A DNA stretch of 64,000 nucleotides, taken from assembly GCA_934202215.1 (NCBI GenBank), contig CAKPXR010000001.1:24221-88220 (forward strand). The letters run 5' to 3'. The notes below the pieces were generated by a model, which searched no databases, was not told the DNA's origin, and was given only the letters and a program-made list of their open reading frames with translations. Source of the stretch: an uncultured Veillonella sp. (GTDB lineage: Bacteria; Bacillota; Negativicutes; Veillonellales; Veillonellaceae). Both the position numbers and the translations under genes were made by a program. Shown one piece after another: positions 25,767 through 33,898 of the stretch (the stretch's first letter is position 1; each line of letters begins with the position of its first letter).

Positions 25767-27231
25767 TATCGCATGAGTGCGAACATTCAATGGCCTGTTC
25801 CTTAAATTGGGGCAGGTCATTACTATAATTAAATACAATTTCTACCCTATCATCAAATATGGTGGCTTGCTTTATGAAAGTATCGATAATGCTTGCTCTG
25901 CCTTGCTTGGTGGTAGGGTTTTCTTTTGCCATTTTGTGTAGAAAGAACTCAATATGTTCCTTTGTTAGCGTGATATGATTTGCCGATAATTCGTGGTTCG
26001 CACGGCGTGTCATTTGGTCTTGTAATTCAGCCTCAGCCTTTTCAATTTGATTTTGTAACGTATCAGAAATGTATCCTTTTGCAATAGCAATCATATAATT
26101 ATCCAATTCTGATTGTAATTGCTTAATACGATCATTGATAGATTGTAACTCTAATTCGCTTGTACTCATCATATCTTTATTAACTTTAACAGCTAACTCC
26201 GCTAATTGCTCGATTGTGTTAGGTTGATTAAGTATTTCAAGCGTTCTATTAATTACAATATCCTCAACTAATTCACGCTTTAGATTTGGTGCATCGCATG
26301 AATGATGTTTCCTACGATTATTGCATACGTAATAGTAATGCTTTTCGCCGCTCCTAGAAGTTGCCGTAGAGCCTACGTAGTGAGCGTTACACTTTCCGCA
26401 GTATAATTTACCGCACAAATTATAAAACTCGCTCCTAGAGGCCTTTATTTTAATTCTACGGCTATTTGTTGATTGCACTTTATCAAATATTTCTTTTGGA
26501 ATAATAGGTGGAATAGCATTTTCTATCACAATATCATTCCATTCCATAATGCCGATGTATTTCTTATTGCTTAAAATTCGTCTAACCACCGCATACGAGA
26601 ATTTACCGCCTTTCTTAGATAAATACCCTTTAGAGTTTAGAAACGAGCATATAGAGGGGATAGAGTGCCCTTTTAGGTACATATCGTAGATACGTTCTAC
26701 TATTTTTGCTTCGTGTTTGTTGATGATGAGTGAATTATCGTCTGTCTTGTTATATCCTAGCGGTGTAGGTGTGCCATTCATTTTGCCTTTTAGTGCGTTG
26801 TCAGTCATACCACGTCTAACCTTTTGTGCTAATTCCGCACTATAATACTCTGCCATACCTTCTAATACAGATTCGAGAATAATGCCAGCTGGGTCGCTAC
26901 TGATATTTTCCTTTGCACTAACCACCTTAACACCATTACGCTTTAACATCGCTTTATATAATGCACTATCTTCACGGCTACGGCTAAATCTGTCTAATTG
27001 GTAGACTATAACATACTCAAAATTATGCTTTTTTGCATCGTCAATCATTTGGCGGAACTCTGGGCGGTGGTCTGTACGTGCGGATAACGCTCTATCTGTG
27101 TATATGTGAGTGATGATAATACCTTCACGCTCCGCATATGCTTTACATTCTCTTATTTGCCCTTCGATAGATTCATCACGTTGTTTGTCTGATGAATATC
27201 TAGCGTATATAACTCCATTTGATAATTCCAT
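25729..27231 (-). CDS. large serine recombinase (prophage integrase)
   Basis: A 500-residue large serine recombinase. The N-terminal resolvase domain has the catalytic Ser in YARYSSDKQ (Ser13) and YQLDRFSRS near residue 77. A recombinase domain follows. A zinc beta-ribbon spans about residues 272-318 with CGKLYCGKC and a later YVC...SC pair, then a coiled coil (LQSINDRIKQLQSEL). The last ~13 codons, including DHQGFEPWTP and the TGA stop, are the antisense of the host tRNA-Lys gene. It is the likely integrase/excisionase of the element to its right. Confidence 0.9.
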   Translation of the reverse strand: MELSNGVIYARYSSDKQRDESIEGQIRECKAYAEREGIIITHIYTDRALSARTDHRPEFRQMIDDAKKHNFEYVIVYQLDRFSRSREDSALYKAMLKRNGVKVVSAKENISSDPAGIILESVLEGMAEYYSAELAQKVRRGMTDNALKGKMNGTPTPLGYNKTDDNSLIINKHEAKIVERIYDMYLKGHSIPSICSFLNSKGYLSKKGGKFSYAVVRRILSNKKYIGIMEWNDIVIENAIPPIIPKEIFDKVQSTNSRRIKIKASRSEFYNLCGKLYCGKCNAHYVGSTATSRSGEKHYYYVCNNRRKHHSCDAPNLKRELVEDIVINRTLEILNQPNTIEQLAELAVKVNKDMMSTSELELQSINDRIKQLQSELDNYMIAIAKGYISDTLQNQIEKAEAELQDQMTRRANHELSANHITLTKEHIEFFLHKMAKENPTTKQGRASIIDTFIKQATIFDDRVEIVFNYSNDLPQFKEQAIECSHSCDMVDHQGFEPWTP

Positions 27232-27254
27232 AGTTAATCCTCTCTATAAATAAA

Positions 27255-27272
27255 GCCACCTGTGTAGGTGGC
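27255..27272 (-). terminator. terminator-like hairpin between lysogeny genes
   Basis: GCCACCT (27255-27261) and AGGTGGC (27266-27272) form a hairpin just after the stop of the gene at 27279. The T-run is better on the plus strand (CTTTTTT) than on the minus strand, so direction is uncertain. Confidence 0.55.
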
Positions 27273-27278
27273 TCTTTT

Positions 27279-27740
27279 TTATTGCTTTAATACATCACGT
27301 TTTCCATATTGGTCCTGTAATTCCTTTGAAAAGTACATTCCATAAGATTTATAGAATATGTAATTACCTATTAGGTAAGCAAGGCTATCCTTTTGTGCGG
27401 TTCTTAAATCTGTATTGTAGTATTCATCTTCTACAAAATCAGATGAACCATCACTTGTATATTGCTTTAATGTCTTGGTTTGTATTTCCTGTTTATCGTA
27501 ATCAAAGAAATATTGTGATTTACGCATCCCCCAAAGGCCTTTAGCAAAATTTTTGTGATATTCCGTTACATTGATAATGTAATAAGGCGGTTCATATCTG
27601 ATTACGTTAATACTATTTAAATCAATACCGACACTTACTTCCATATTGTGAGATATACCAACTATATTGCGGTCATCATTCGCAAATATAGCAAGTGGAA
27701 TACACAATACCAATAACAACAACACAACTAACTTTTTCAT
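27279..27740 (-). CDS. exported protein of the lysogeny module, unknown function
   Basis: A 153-residue protein with a clear signal peptide: MKK, a Leu/Val core and probable cleavage after IFA near residue 21. The mature part is polar with many aromatic residues. The frame extends to 27785, but a GGGAGA-type site precedes ATG 27740, where the signal peptide begins. It is expressed from the repressor side of the prophage, so it may be made in lysogens and act in the periplasm, for example in superinfection exclusion. No family is recognised. Confidence 0.7.
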   Translation of the reverse strand: MKKLVVLLLLVLCIPLAIFANDDRNIVGISHNMEVSVGIDLNSINVIRYEPPYYIINVTEYHKNFAKGLWGMRKSQYFFDYDKQEIQTKTLKQYTSDGSSDFVEDEYYNTDLRTAQKDSLAYLIGNYIFYKSYGMYFSKELQDQYGKRDVLKQ

Positions 27741-27753
27741 TTTCTTATCTCCC

Positions 27754-28023
27754 TTACTTGAAATGATGGTAGAAGTTAATATCATCTGTTAGATTTTCGT
27801 CTTTTAGATCATATCGCCTTACCATTTCCTCAACCAAATTTACATGACTATCCAAATAGAAATCATCATTGATGATATGCGATAGCTCATGCCGTATTTC
27901 TGCTTTCATTTTATCATGCGGTAGGTTTTTATTCACATATATATTATGCGTGTCTATATCTTCCGTTTCCTCAGATATAGCCTTAACACATGGTAAATTG
28001 CAGTAAATTATATTCACTACCAA
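27754..28023 (-). CDS. ImmA/IrrE-like zinc metalloprotease, short
   Basis: An 89-residue protein with the metal-binding motif HELSH at about residues 45-49, as in ImmA/IrrE peptidases. Those cut XRE-type phage or ICE repressors to trigger induction. It lies directly downstream of the CI-like repressor on the same strand, which matches the immR-immA layout. At 89 residues it is shorter than ordinary ImmA (about 130 or more), so it may be a minimal or truncated form. Confidence 0.72.
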   Translation of the reverse strand: MVVNIIYCNLPCVKAISEETEDIDTHNIYVNKNLPHDKMKAEIRHELSHIINDDFYLDSHVNLVEEMVRRYDLKDENLTDDINFYHHFK

Positions 28024-28042
28024 TACAACACACTCCCTAACA

Positions 28043-28438
28043 TTATTTATTTTTTGATTTCAAAAACTCGATGTATTCCACCGCCTTTTGCATATCCTCT
28101 TTTGATATGTCTTTCGCAGCCGAGAATAGAAGTCTAGCACCTGGCCGATTACGTAACATTTCAGCGTACTCGGCTGTTTCTTTGTCTATATAGTATCCGT
28201 TTGGTGCTTGCATTTGTTGAGTATCATCAATTTCGTTACTTTCCCCTGTTAGATATGAAATTGATACACCAAAATACTCAGATAGTTTTTGTAACTTATC
28301 AATTTTAGGTTTAGACCTTCCTTTTCGCCAATCAGCAAGTGATGCCTGTGATATCCCTGTATCTTTTGACACTCTATAAGCCGTTAATTCCTTTTCTTTC
28401 ATTATCTCGAATATGCGGTCATATGCCATTTTATCCAC
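28043..28438 (-). CDS. CI-like XRE-family repressor
   Basis: A 131-residue regulator with an N-terminal helix-turn-helix (residues about 8-60; VSKDTGISQASLADWRKGRSKP). The C-terminal part is helical and lacks a LexA-type peptidase domain, so control by the neighbouring ImmA-like protease is likely. It is divergent from the Cro-like gene across a 189-base control region that contains inverted repeats. It is probably the lysogeny repressor. Confidence 0.85.
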   Translation of the reverse strand: MDKMAYDRIFEIMKEKELTAYRVSKDTGISQASLADWRKGRSKPKIDKLQKLSEYFGVSISYLTGESNEIDDTQQMQAPNGYYIDKETAEYAEMLRNRPGARLLFSAAKDISKEDMQKAVEYIEFLKSKNK

Positions 28439-28627
28439 CTATTTATAGAAATTTAAAAATAAACTTGAGTTTATTTACAATTTTTATTGTGAGTTAATTG
28501 AATTACTAGCATATGCGTAGTACTATGTAATCACAGGGTAACGCAAATACATAGCAATGTAAAAGCGTTGCATATACTAAATAAATACTTAGTAATTTGA
28601 TTGTAGCAAAAAGTGAGGTGATAATCA
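28439..28627. promoter_or_regulatory. lysogeny switch: divergent promoters and operators
   Basis: For the repressor, minus-strand TTGTAA (complement 28475-28480), 17 bases, TTTAAA (complement 28452-28457). The spacer holds the near-complete operator AAATAAACTTGAGTTTATTT (28457-28476), which suggests autoregulation. A second inverted repeat is CTATGTA (28523-28529) and TACATAG (28548-28554). For the Cro side, TTGCAT near 28570 precedes an AT-rich -10 region. Confidence 0.65.
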
Positions 28628-28825
28628 ATGAATTTGCAAAAAATCAAGCAACTTATGAAAGACAAAGATATGACGGCTTACACACTGTCAAAGAAAACTG
28701 GTATTTCACAGGCTGCAATAGGTCAATGGTTGAATGGCAAGAATGGAGCAAGCGTATCAAGCTTACAAAAATTAGCTGACTGCTTCGGTATTCCTATTAG
28801 TGATTTGATTGAAGATAAGGAGTGA
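28628..28825 (+). CDS. Cro-like XRE-family protein
   Basis: A 65-residue protein that is nearly all helix-turn-helix (LSKKTGISQAAIGQWLNGKNG). GAGGTGAT precedes ATG. It opens the rightward early operon, as Cro does, and would counter the divergent repressor. Another frame across it (from 28597) is a shadow. Confidence 0.85.
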   Translation: MNLQKIKQLMKDKDMTAYTLSKKTGISQAAIGQWLNGKNGASVSSLQKLADCFGIPISDLIEDKE

Positions 28826-28829
28826 TTAA

Positions 28830-29570
28830 ATGAATAATTTACAAGTATTTAACAATGCAATGTTTGGTAATGTACGGATTATTTTACAAGGTAATGATCC
28901 GTGGTTTGTAGCAAAAGATGTATGTGAATGTTTAGCAATCTCAAAACATCGTGATGCAATCAGTAGATTGGATATCGATGAAAGGGGGTCGGTTAAAGTG
29001 GACACCCTTGGCGGTAAGCAAGAAATGGCAACTGTTAATGAATATGGACTATATAGCTTGGTACTTTCAAGCCGTAAGCCAGAGGCAAAAGAATTTAAAC
29101 GTTGGATAACACACGAAGTACTTCCTAGCTTACGCAAATATGGAACATATAGCATGGATATCCCTAGAACGTTGCCAGATGCTTTAAAAGCATACGCTAG
29201 CGAAATCGAGGCACATAACAAAACTAAAGCGTTATTAGAGGAACAAAAGCCGAAAGTAGTGTTTGCTGATGCGGTTAATGCAAGTCATACGAGCATCTTA
29301 GTTGGTGAGTTAGCTAAATTGTTAAGACAAAACGGATATAGCATTGGTCAAAATCGATTGTTTGAACGTTTGAGAAATGACGGCTACTTAATTAAAAGCG
29401 GTTCTAGTAAGAATGTACCAACACAAAAATCAATGGATATGAAGTTGTTTGAAATTAAAGAAACAACAATAGTCAATTCTGACGGCACGTTACGGATTAC
29501 TAAAACTCCAAAGGTAACTGGTAAAGGTCAAATCTACTTCATCAATAGATTTATGAGTGAATTAGCATGA
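28830..29570 (+). CDS. phage antirepressor with BRO-N and KilAC domains
   Basis: A 246-residue protein. Residues 1-100 are a BRO-N domain (FGNVRIILQGNDPWFVAKDVCECL and KRWITHEVLPSLRKYGTY). Residues 135-246 match the KilAC/ANT domain (LAKLLRQNGYSIGQNRLFERLRNDGYL). Such proteins inactivate the repressor or modify early gene control. It starts 4 bases after the Cro-like stop and overlaps the next small gene by ATGA. Confidence 0.9.
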   Translation: MNNLQVFNNAMFGNVRIILQGNDPWFVAKDVCECLAISKHRDAISRLDIDERGSVKVDTLGGKQEMATVNEYGLYSLVLSSRKPEAKEFKRWITHEVLPSLRKYGTYSMDIPRTLPDALKAYASEIEAHNKTKALLEEQKPKVVFADAVNASHTSILVGELAKLLRQNGYSIGQNRLFERLRNDGYLIKSGSSKNVPTQKSMDMKLFEIKETTIVNSDGTLRITKTPKVTGKGQIYFINRFMSELA

Positions 29571-29731
29571 TTAACTGGTTTATAGAGGAAATTTACAAGT
29601 TTTACGAAAATCCTAAAAACCAAATTGAATTTCAAAAATGGAAAAAAGCTAAAGGGTCAAAAGTAAGGAGTAATTGTAATGAACGTAATGTTGAATTAGA
29701 AGAATTGAAAGGATCAGATATCTATGACTAA
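29567..29731 (+). CDS. small charged protein, unknown
   Basis: A 54-residue Lys/Glu-rich protein whose start overlaps the antirepressor stop (ATGA). The next small gene starts before its own stop. The tight overlaps support translation as part of the early operon. No family recognised. Confidence 0.5.
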   Translation: MINWFIEEIYKFYENPKNQIEFQKWKKAKGSKVRSNCNERNVELEELKGSDIYD

Positions 29732-29837
29732 ACTCTTCACAGAAATTGGCATATTTTGCCTTTGGATTTTGGCATTGGGTTTAAGTGCTGGTATTAGCTT
29801 ATTTGTAATCATAAGCCTTATGAAATTAGCACTATAA
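29724..29837 (+). CDS. 37-residue membrane peptide
   Basis: One hydrophobic segment (FCLWILALGLSAGISLFVII) spans most of it. GAAAGGATC lies before ATG. It overlaps the preceding small gene and is followed by another small membrane protein at 29851. Possibly an inner-membrane phage peptide; function unknown. Confidence 0.5.
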   Translation: MTKLFTEIGIFCLWILALGLSAGISLFVIISLMKLAL

Positions 29838-29850
29838 GGAGTGTTCAACA

Positions 29851-30057
29851 GTGATTAAAGTATGTTATGCATTAAGAATTTTCGGTGCAATCCTAGCGGT
29901 CGGTGCTATAGGTAGTCTTGAGTTAGACACAATCGACTTTTGGACTTGGTTCTGTCAAACCATGCTAGGTGTTACACTTTGGATTTTAACTGGATATTGG
30001 CTCAACGATATCTATGAATTAGAAAAAGAAAAAGAGCCTACCGTGAAAAGTTATTAG
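29851..30057 (+). CDS. small two-pass membrane protein
   Basis: A 68-residue protein starting at GTG with AAGGAGTG upstream. It has hydrophobic segments at about residues 8-22 and 33-50, then a charged cytoplasmic tail (ELEKEKEPT). Unknown family. Confidence 0.55.
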   Translation: MIKVCYALRIFGAILAVGAIGSLELDTIDFWTWFCQTMLGVTLWILTGYWLNDIYELEKEKEPTVKSY

Positions 30058-30072
30058 AAGAAGTTATCGGTA

Positions 30073-30107
30073 GACTCTCGGTAGAGTAATAGCTTAAACA
30101 CTCTACC
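30073..30107 (+). promoter_or_regulatory. competing hairpins in the adhesin leader
   Basis: GGTAGAGT (30080-30087) pairs perfectly with ACTCTACC (30100-30107). The same first arm can instead pair with ACTCT just upstream (30074-30078, within ACTCTCGGTAGAGT). The two hairpins exclude each other and lie 32 bases before the adhesin start. No T-run follows. Confidence 0.45.
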
Positions 30108-30138
30108 TGTATTGTACAAAATATAGGAGATTAAAACA

Positions 30139-31992
30139 ATGAAAAACGTAAACAAGACTTTATTAACTGGTTTGGTTGTGGCATCTTTTGCCGGTACGGC
30201 AATGGCTGGTGGTGTTAATAACACTGTAAATGGTGGTTTTGGTGCAGAGGCATATGGTAATGACAATACTGTTACAACATCTGCTACAAGTTCTTTTGCT
30301 GTAGGTTGGAAAAATACTGTGTCTGGTGGTAATGCACTTGTTCTTGGTTCACAAAATACAGTAAAAGGGGATAACTCTTTTGCTGGTGGTAATAATTCTA
30401 AAGCAGAGGGTAGAAACACATTTGCCTTTGGTTCTAATGCAGAAGCATTGACTGCATATACATATGCAATTGGTAGCCAAGCTCGCACCAATGGAACTAA
30501 CACTGTTGCTGTTGGTAATGGGGCATATGCTAGTAATGATAATGCTATTGCTGTCGGTGCATCCACAGTAGCAGACGGAAAAGATTCTCTTGCGTTTGGT
30601 TCTCATGCAGAGGCTCATTCCAACCACGCAGTAGCGATTGGCACTGCGGTTATTACTAACAGTAGTGATAGCGTTGGTATTGGTCATGGTGTTACTACAA
30701 ATGATAGTAATAGCGTTGCATTAGGCAATGGGGTAGTTAATACAGGTAATAACACTGTTGGAATTGGCAATGGTGTTACTGCTAACACTAACGCTATTGC
30801 AATCGGCAATGGGGTTGGTGCAAATAACATCAATACCATTGCTATCGGTAATGGCGTCGAATCTAATAGCACTACATCTATTGCCATTGGCTATGGCTTG
30901 ACTACAGATGGTGTTGATTCAGTTAACATTGGCAATATTAATAAGGGCGCTACAAAAGATTCAGTATTAGTCGGTGCGTTTAATAATGTAAATCATACAG
31001 ACCATCTTGATGACCCTACAGGTGATGTTCTTCTAGGTAATAGCAATACACTACAAGACGGCTATCATGGAATTATTGTTGGTAAAGATAATACAATCAA
31101 TAATTCCAACTATGCGATTGCTATTGGTAATGGGGCATCTGTAGTACAAGATGAATCTGTAGCAATCGGTCATGCGGCAAAAGCTAATACAGTTCAAGGT
31201 ACTTCTTCTATTGTAGTTAATGGTGAAACACATAACTTTGCTGGCACTACTCCAGTAGGTACTGTATCTGTTGGTGATGCTGGTAAAGAGAGAACGCTTA
31301 CAAATGTTGCTGCCGGACGAATTTCTGACAATTCTACAGATGCAATCAATGGTAGTCAACTATATGCGGTAGTAGATGAAGTAGAAGCAAACGCTACTAA
31401 CATTGCTAATAATACAAAAGCTATTAGTAATTTAAACAAAGTTACTGATAATCATGGCAAAGTATTAATTGACCATGAAGGTCGTATCCAAACGCTTGAT
31501 CAAGATAACAAAGATATCAAATCTGATGTATCTAATACTCAAAATCAAGTGAATATCAATACAAAAGATATTGCAGACTTGAAAGGCAAAGTTGGCAACG
31601 TAGCAACAATTAATAATGAATTGAATAACAAAGTAAATAATCTAGGGCAACGTGTTAATAAATTGGGTGCTTCTAGTGCTGCATTAGCTGGTTTACATCC
31701 TTTGGATTTCAACAAGGATGATAAAGCATCTTATGCCGTATCTTATGGACACTACCGCAACGCAAATGCCGTAGCCTTGGGTGCGTTCTACCGTCCTAAT
31801 GAACGAACAATGATTGGTGCTGGTGTAAACCTTGGCGGTGAAACACAACTTACATTAAACGTAGCTTTCAAAACTGGTAAAGGTAGCGACTACCTAGCAG
31901 AAGCTAAAGACAAAGATAGCCGTATCTCTAAATTAGAAGCTATGGTGCAAAAACTTATGGCAGAAGTTGAACAACAAAAGTCGGTGAAATAA
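30139..31992 (+). CDS. YadA-type trimeric autotransporter adhesin carried by the prophage
   Basis: A 617-residue outer-membrane adhesin. It has a signal peptide (MKNVNKTLLTGLVVASFAGTAMA). The head (about 25-360) is built from many ~14-residue YadA-head repeats such as NTIAIGNGV and NSVALGNGV. The neck is near 390-410 (DAINGSQLYAV), then a coiled-coil stalk. The beta-barrel anchor is at about 508-580 (LHPLDFNKDDKASYAVSYGHY, TMIGAGVNLGGETQLTLNVAF). After the anchor there is a further short coiled coil (SKLEAMVQKLMAEVEQQ). It lies between antirepressor and recombination genes and overlaps the next gene by one base. Likely a lysogenic-conversion gene that changes host adhesion. Confidence 0.9.
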   Translation: MKNVNKTLLTGLVVASFAGTAMAGGVNNTVNGGFGAEAYGNDNTVTTSATSSFAVGWKNTVSGGNALVLGSQNTVKGDNSFAGGNNSKAEGRNTFAFGSNAEALTAYTYAIGSQARTNGTNTVAVGNGAYASNDNAIAVGASTVADGKDSLAFGSHAEAHSNHAVAIGTAVITNSSDSVGIGHGVTTNDSNSVALGNGVVNTGNNTVGIGNGVTANTNAIAIGNGVGANNINTIAIGNGVESNSTTSIAIGYGLTTDGVDSVNIGNINKGATKDSVLVGAFNNVNHTDHLDDPTGDVLLGNSNTLQDGYHGIIVGKDNTINNSNYAIAIGNGASVVQDESVAIGHAAKANTVQGTSSIVVNGETHNFAGTTPVGTVSVGDAGKERTLTNVAAGRISDNSTDAINGSQLYAVVDEVEANATNIANNTKAISNLNKVTDNHGKVLIDHEGRIQTLDQDNKDIKSDVSNTQNQVNINTKDIADLKGKVGNVATINNELNNKVNNLGQRVNKLGASSAALAGLHPLDFNKDDKASYAVSYGHYRNANAVALGAFYRPNERTMIGAGVNLGGETQLTLNVAFKTGKGSDYLAEAKDKDSRISKLEAMVQKLMAEVEQQKSVK

Positions 31993-32480
31993 TGGCTAGT
32001 ATCTACGAATTAAACAAAAACTATCAAGAAGTATCTGCACTACTTGAAACTGCAGAAACAGATGAGGAACTACAAGCTATCCACGATACGTTGGAAATGC
32101 TGGACTGTTCCATTGAAGAAAAGGTAGAGAATACTGCTAAATACATTAAGAATGTAGAAAGCGATATTGAGGGTATTAAGGCGGAAATCAACCGCCTAAC
32201 CGCTCTAAAGAAACAAAAGGAACGTAATACTGAATGGCTTAAAACTAACATTGAATACGCTTTAAAAACTAAAGGTATCGATAAGTTGGAAGTAGGTACG
32301 TTCAAGTGTGGTTATCGTAAATCTGAAAGTGTAGAAGTTGATGATCTAACTGCTATTCCTAGTGATTACACTAAAACGGAAGTTAAAGCTGATAAGACTG
32401 CCATCAAAAAAGCACTTAAAGCTGGCGAAGAAATCAATGGTGTACATATTCAAACAAACATGAATTTCTATATTAAGTAG
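31992..32480 (+). CDS. Gp157-like siphovirus protein
   Basis: A 162-residue protein. The N-terminal 85 residues form a helical, probably coiled region (EKVENTAKYIKNVESDIEGI). The C-terminal part has KYRKSESVEV-type strands and ends TNMNFYIK, typical of the Gp157 family found before ERF or Sak annealing proteins in Firmicutes phages. Start overlaps the adhesin stop as TAATG, so the adhesin appears to be read in the same early transcript. Confidence 0.8.
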   Translation: MASIYELNKNYQEVSALLETAETDEELQAIHDTLEMLDCSIEEKVENTAKYIKNVESDIEGIKAEINRLTALKKQKERNTEWLKTNIEYALKTKGIDKLEVGTFKCGYRKSESVEVDDLTAIPSDYTKTEVKADKTAIKKALKAGEEINGVHIQTNMNFYIK

Positions 32481-32488
32481 GTGATAAA

Positions 32489-33082
32489 GTGGCAGATATG
32501 ACATTTCAACAAAAGGTGGTGGCGGTTCAATCAGAGCTCAAAGCACCTAAAGGGCAATATAACTCATTTGGTAAATATAACTACCGCTCATGTGAGGATA
32601 TCCTTGAGGGTGTTAAGCCGCTACTTAATAAATACGGCTTGTATTTAACGATTAATGATGCGGTTGAGTTAATAGGTGATAGATATTACATCAAAGCCAC
32701 TGCAACGCTATTTGATGGTGATAATTGCATTAGTACATCGGCATATGCTCGTGAAAGCCTTGATAAGAAGGGGATGGATGCAAGTCAAGTAACAGGTGCT
32801 ACATCCTCTTATGCAAGAAAATACGCACTAAATGGCTTGTTATGTATCGATGATACCAAAGATGCCGACACCATGGATCATAGCAAGAAACAAGCACCAC
32901 AACCAACTTGTTATGACTGGCGAACATTAAAAGCTAGAGCCACACAAGGCGGTATCAGTGAAGATGATTTGAAACAGTATTTGAAAGATACGTTGAAAGT
33001 AACTGGAACAGATAGCATGACACAAGAGCATTATCAACAAGCATTTAATTGGGTGAATGCCCAAAGGTACGCTAAACGATGA
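32489..33082 (+). CDS. ERF-family single-strand annealing protein
   Basis: A 197-residue recombinase. The ERF core is visible in APKGQYNSFGKYNYRSCEDI near residue 18 and GATSSYARKYALNGLLCIDD near residue 101. It anneals single strands during phage recombination. GTG start with AGGTGAT upstream. Its stop overlaps the next start by four bases. Confidence 0.9.
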   Translation: MADMTFQQKVVAVQSELKAPKGQYNSFGKYNYRSCEDILEGVKPLLNKYGLYLTINDAVELIGDRYYIKATATLFDGDNCISTSAYARESLDKKGMDASQVTGATSSYARKYALNGLLCIDDTKDADTMDHSKKQAPQPTCYDWRTLKARATQGGISEDDLKQYLKDTLKVTGTDSMTQEHYQQAFNWVNAQRYAKR

Positions 33083-33630
33083 AATGGACAACAACTAACG
33101 TAGGACTATTAAGAGGTCCACTAGGTGTAATGGTAGTAATACCAGCGCCACATGACAATGATCTATCAAAGATTACTACTGATAAAGAGTACACAGTAGA
33201 GATTAAGAGAAAATCTAAAAGCCGTAGCCTAAACTCAAATAGCTATGCTTGGATTTTATGCCAACGCATAGCAGATGAGTTGAGCAAGACTGGTTATACA
33301 TCAAAAGAGGATGTGTATCGAAAGGCTATTAAAGATTGCGGACATTTTACCTATATACCTGTTAGAGCCGATGCGGTAGACCGCTATATACAAATATGGC
33401 AAGGTCATGGACTTGGCTGGCTTGCAGAAGATATAGGAGAGTGTAAAACACTAGATGGGTATCACAATATCATGTGTTATCACGGCTCATCTGTGTACAC
33501 GGTAACTGAAATGCAAAGGTTAATTGATTGCCTAGTTGATGAATGTAACCAGCTAGGTATTCGATTAGAACCATCTGAATACATTAGATCACTCATAGAG
33601 GGGTGGGGCAATGAACAAAAGAAAGCGTGA
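33079..33630 (+). CDS. NinB-like phage recombination protein (tentative)
   Basis: A 183-residue protein containing KSRSLNSNSYAWILCQRIADEL near residue 48, KEDVYRKAIKDCG and CYHGSSVYTVTEMQRLIDCL. This pattern belongs to a common Firmicutes phage family often annotated as NinB-like or as an uncharacterised nuclease neighbour. Its place between ERF and an HNH nuclease fits recombination. Overlaps the HNH gene by 20 bases. Confidence 0.6.
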   Translation: MKWTTTNVGLLRGPLGVMVVIPAPHDNDLSKITTDKEYTVEIKRKSKSRSLNSNSYAWILCQRIADELSKTGYTSKEDVYRKAIKDCGHFTYIPVRADAVDRYIQIWQGHGLGWLAEDIGECKTLDGYHNIMCYHGSSVYTVTEMQRLIDCLVDECNQLGIRLEPSEYIRSLIEGWGNEQKKA

Positions 33631-33898
33631 AGATGAAAAACTACTAAAACAAAATAGACCTAAAGTGCTTGAACGTGATAACTACTCATGCGTTCTGTGT
33701 GGTGGTCATGAGGGTATAGCGATACATCACATTGTATTTCGTTCACAGTTAGGCAAAAGCACGATGGATAACTTAGCTTGCTTGTGTATACATTGTCATA
33801 TACCAATAGCACATGGCTGCGATGCAAAGCTAGTTAGAAAGCGATTACAAGAAATAGTTAAGGAAAGGAATGATAAATATGATGGATATGATGCTTAA
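33611..33898 (+). CDS. HNH endonuclease
   Basis: A 95-residue nuclease. Zinc-binding CVLCGG (near 27) and CIHCH (near 60) flank the HNH core IAIHHIVFRSQLG and NLACLC. The core resembles small phage HNH proteins in recombination clusters rather than those beside terminases. It could help with recombination or repair. Confidence 0.85.
   Translation: MNKRKREDEKLLKQNRPKVLERDNYSCVLCGGHEGIAIHHIVFRSQLGKSTMDNLACLCIHCHIPIAHGCDAKLVRKRLQEIVKERNDKYDGYDA

Noticed and set aside
28826-29221. 131-codon minus-strand frame inside the antirepressor gene
   Set aside because: Shadow of a recognisable BRO-N gene on the plus strand.
30054-30887. Several minus-strand frames across the adhesin
   Set aside because: The repeat-rich adhesin gives long antisense frames of Ala/Pro/Leu composition; none has a start signal.
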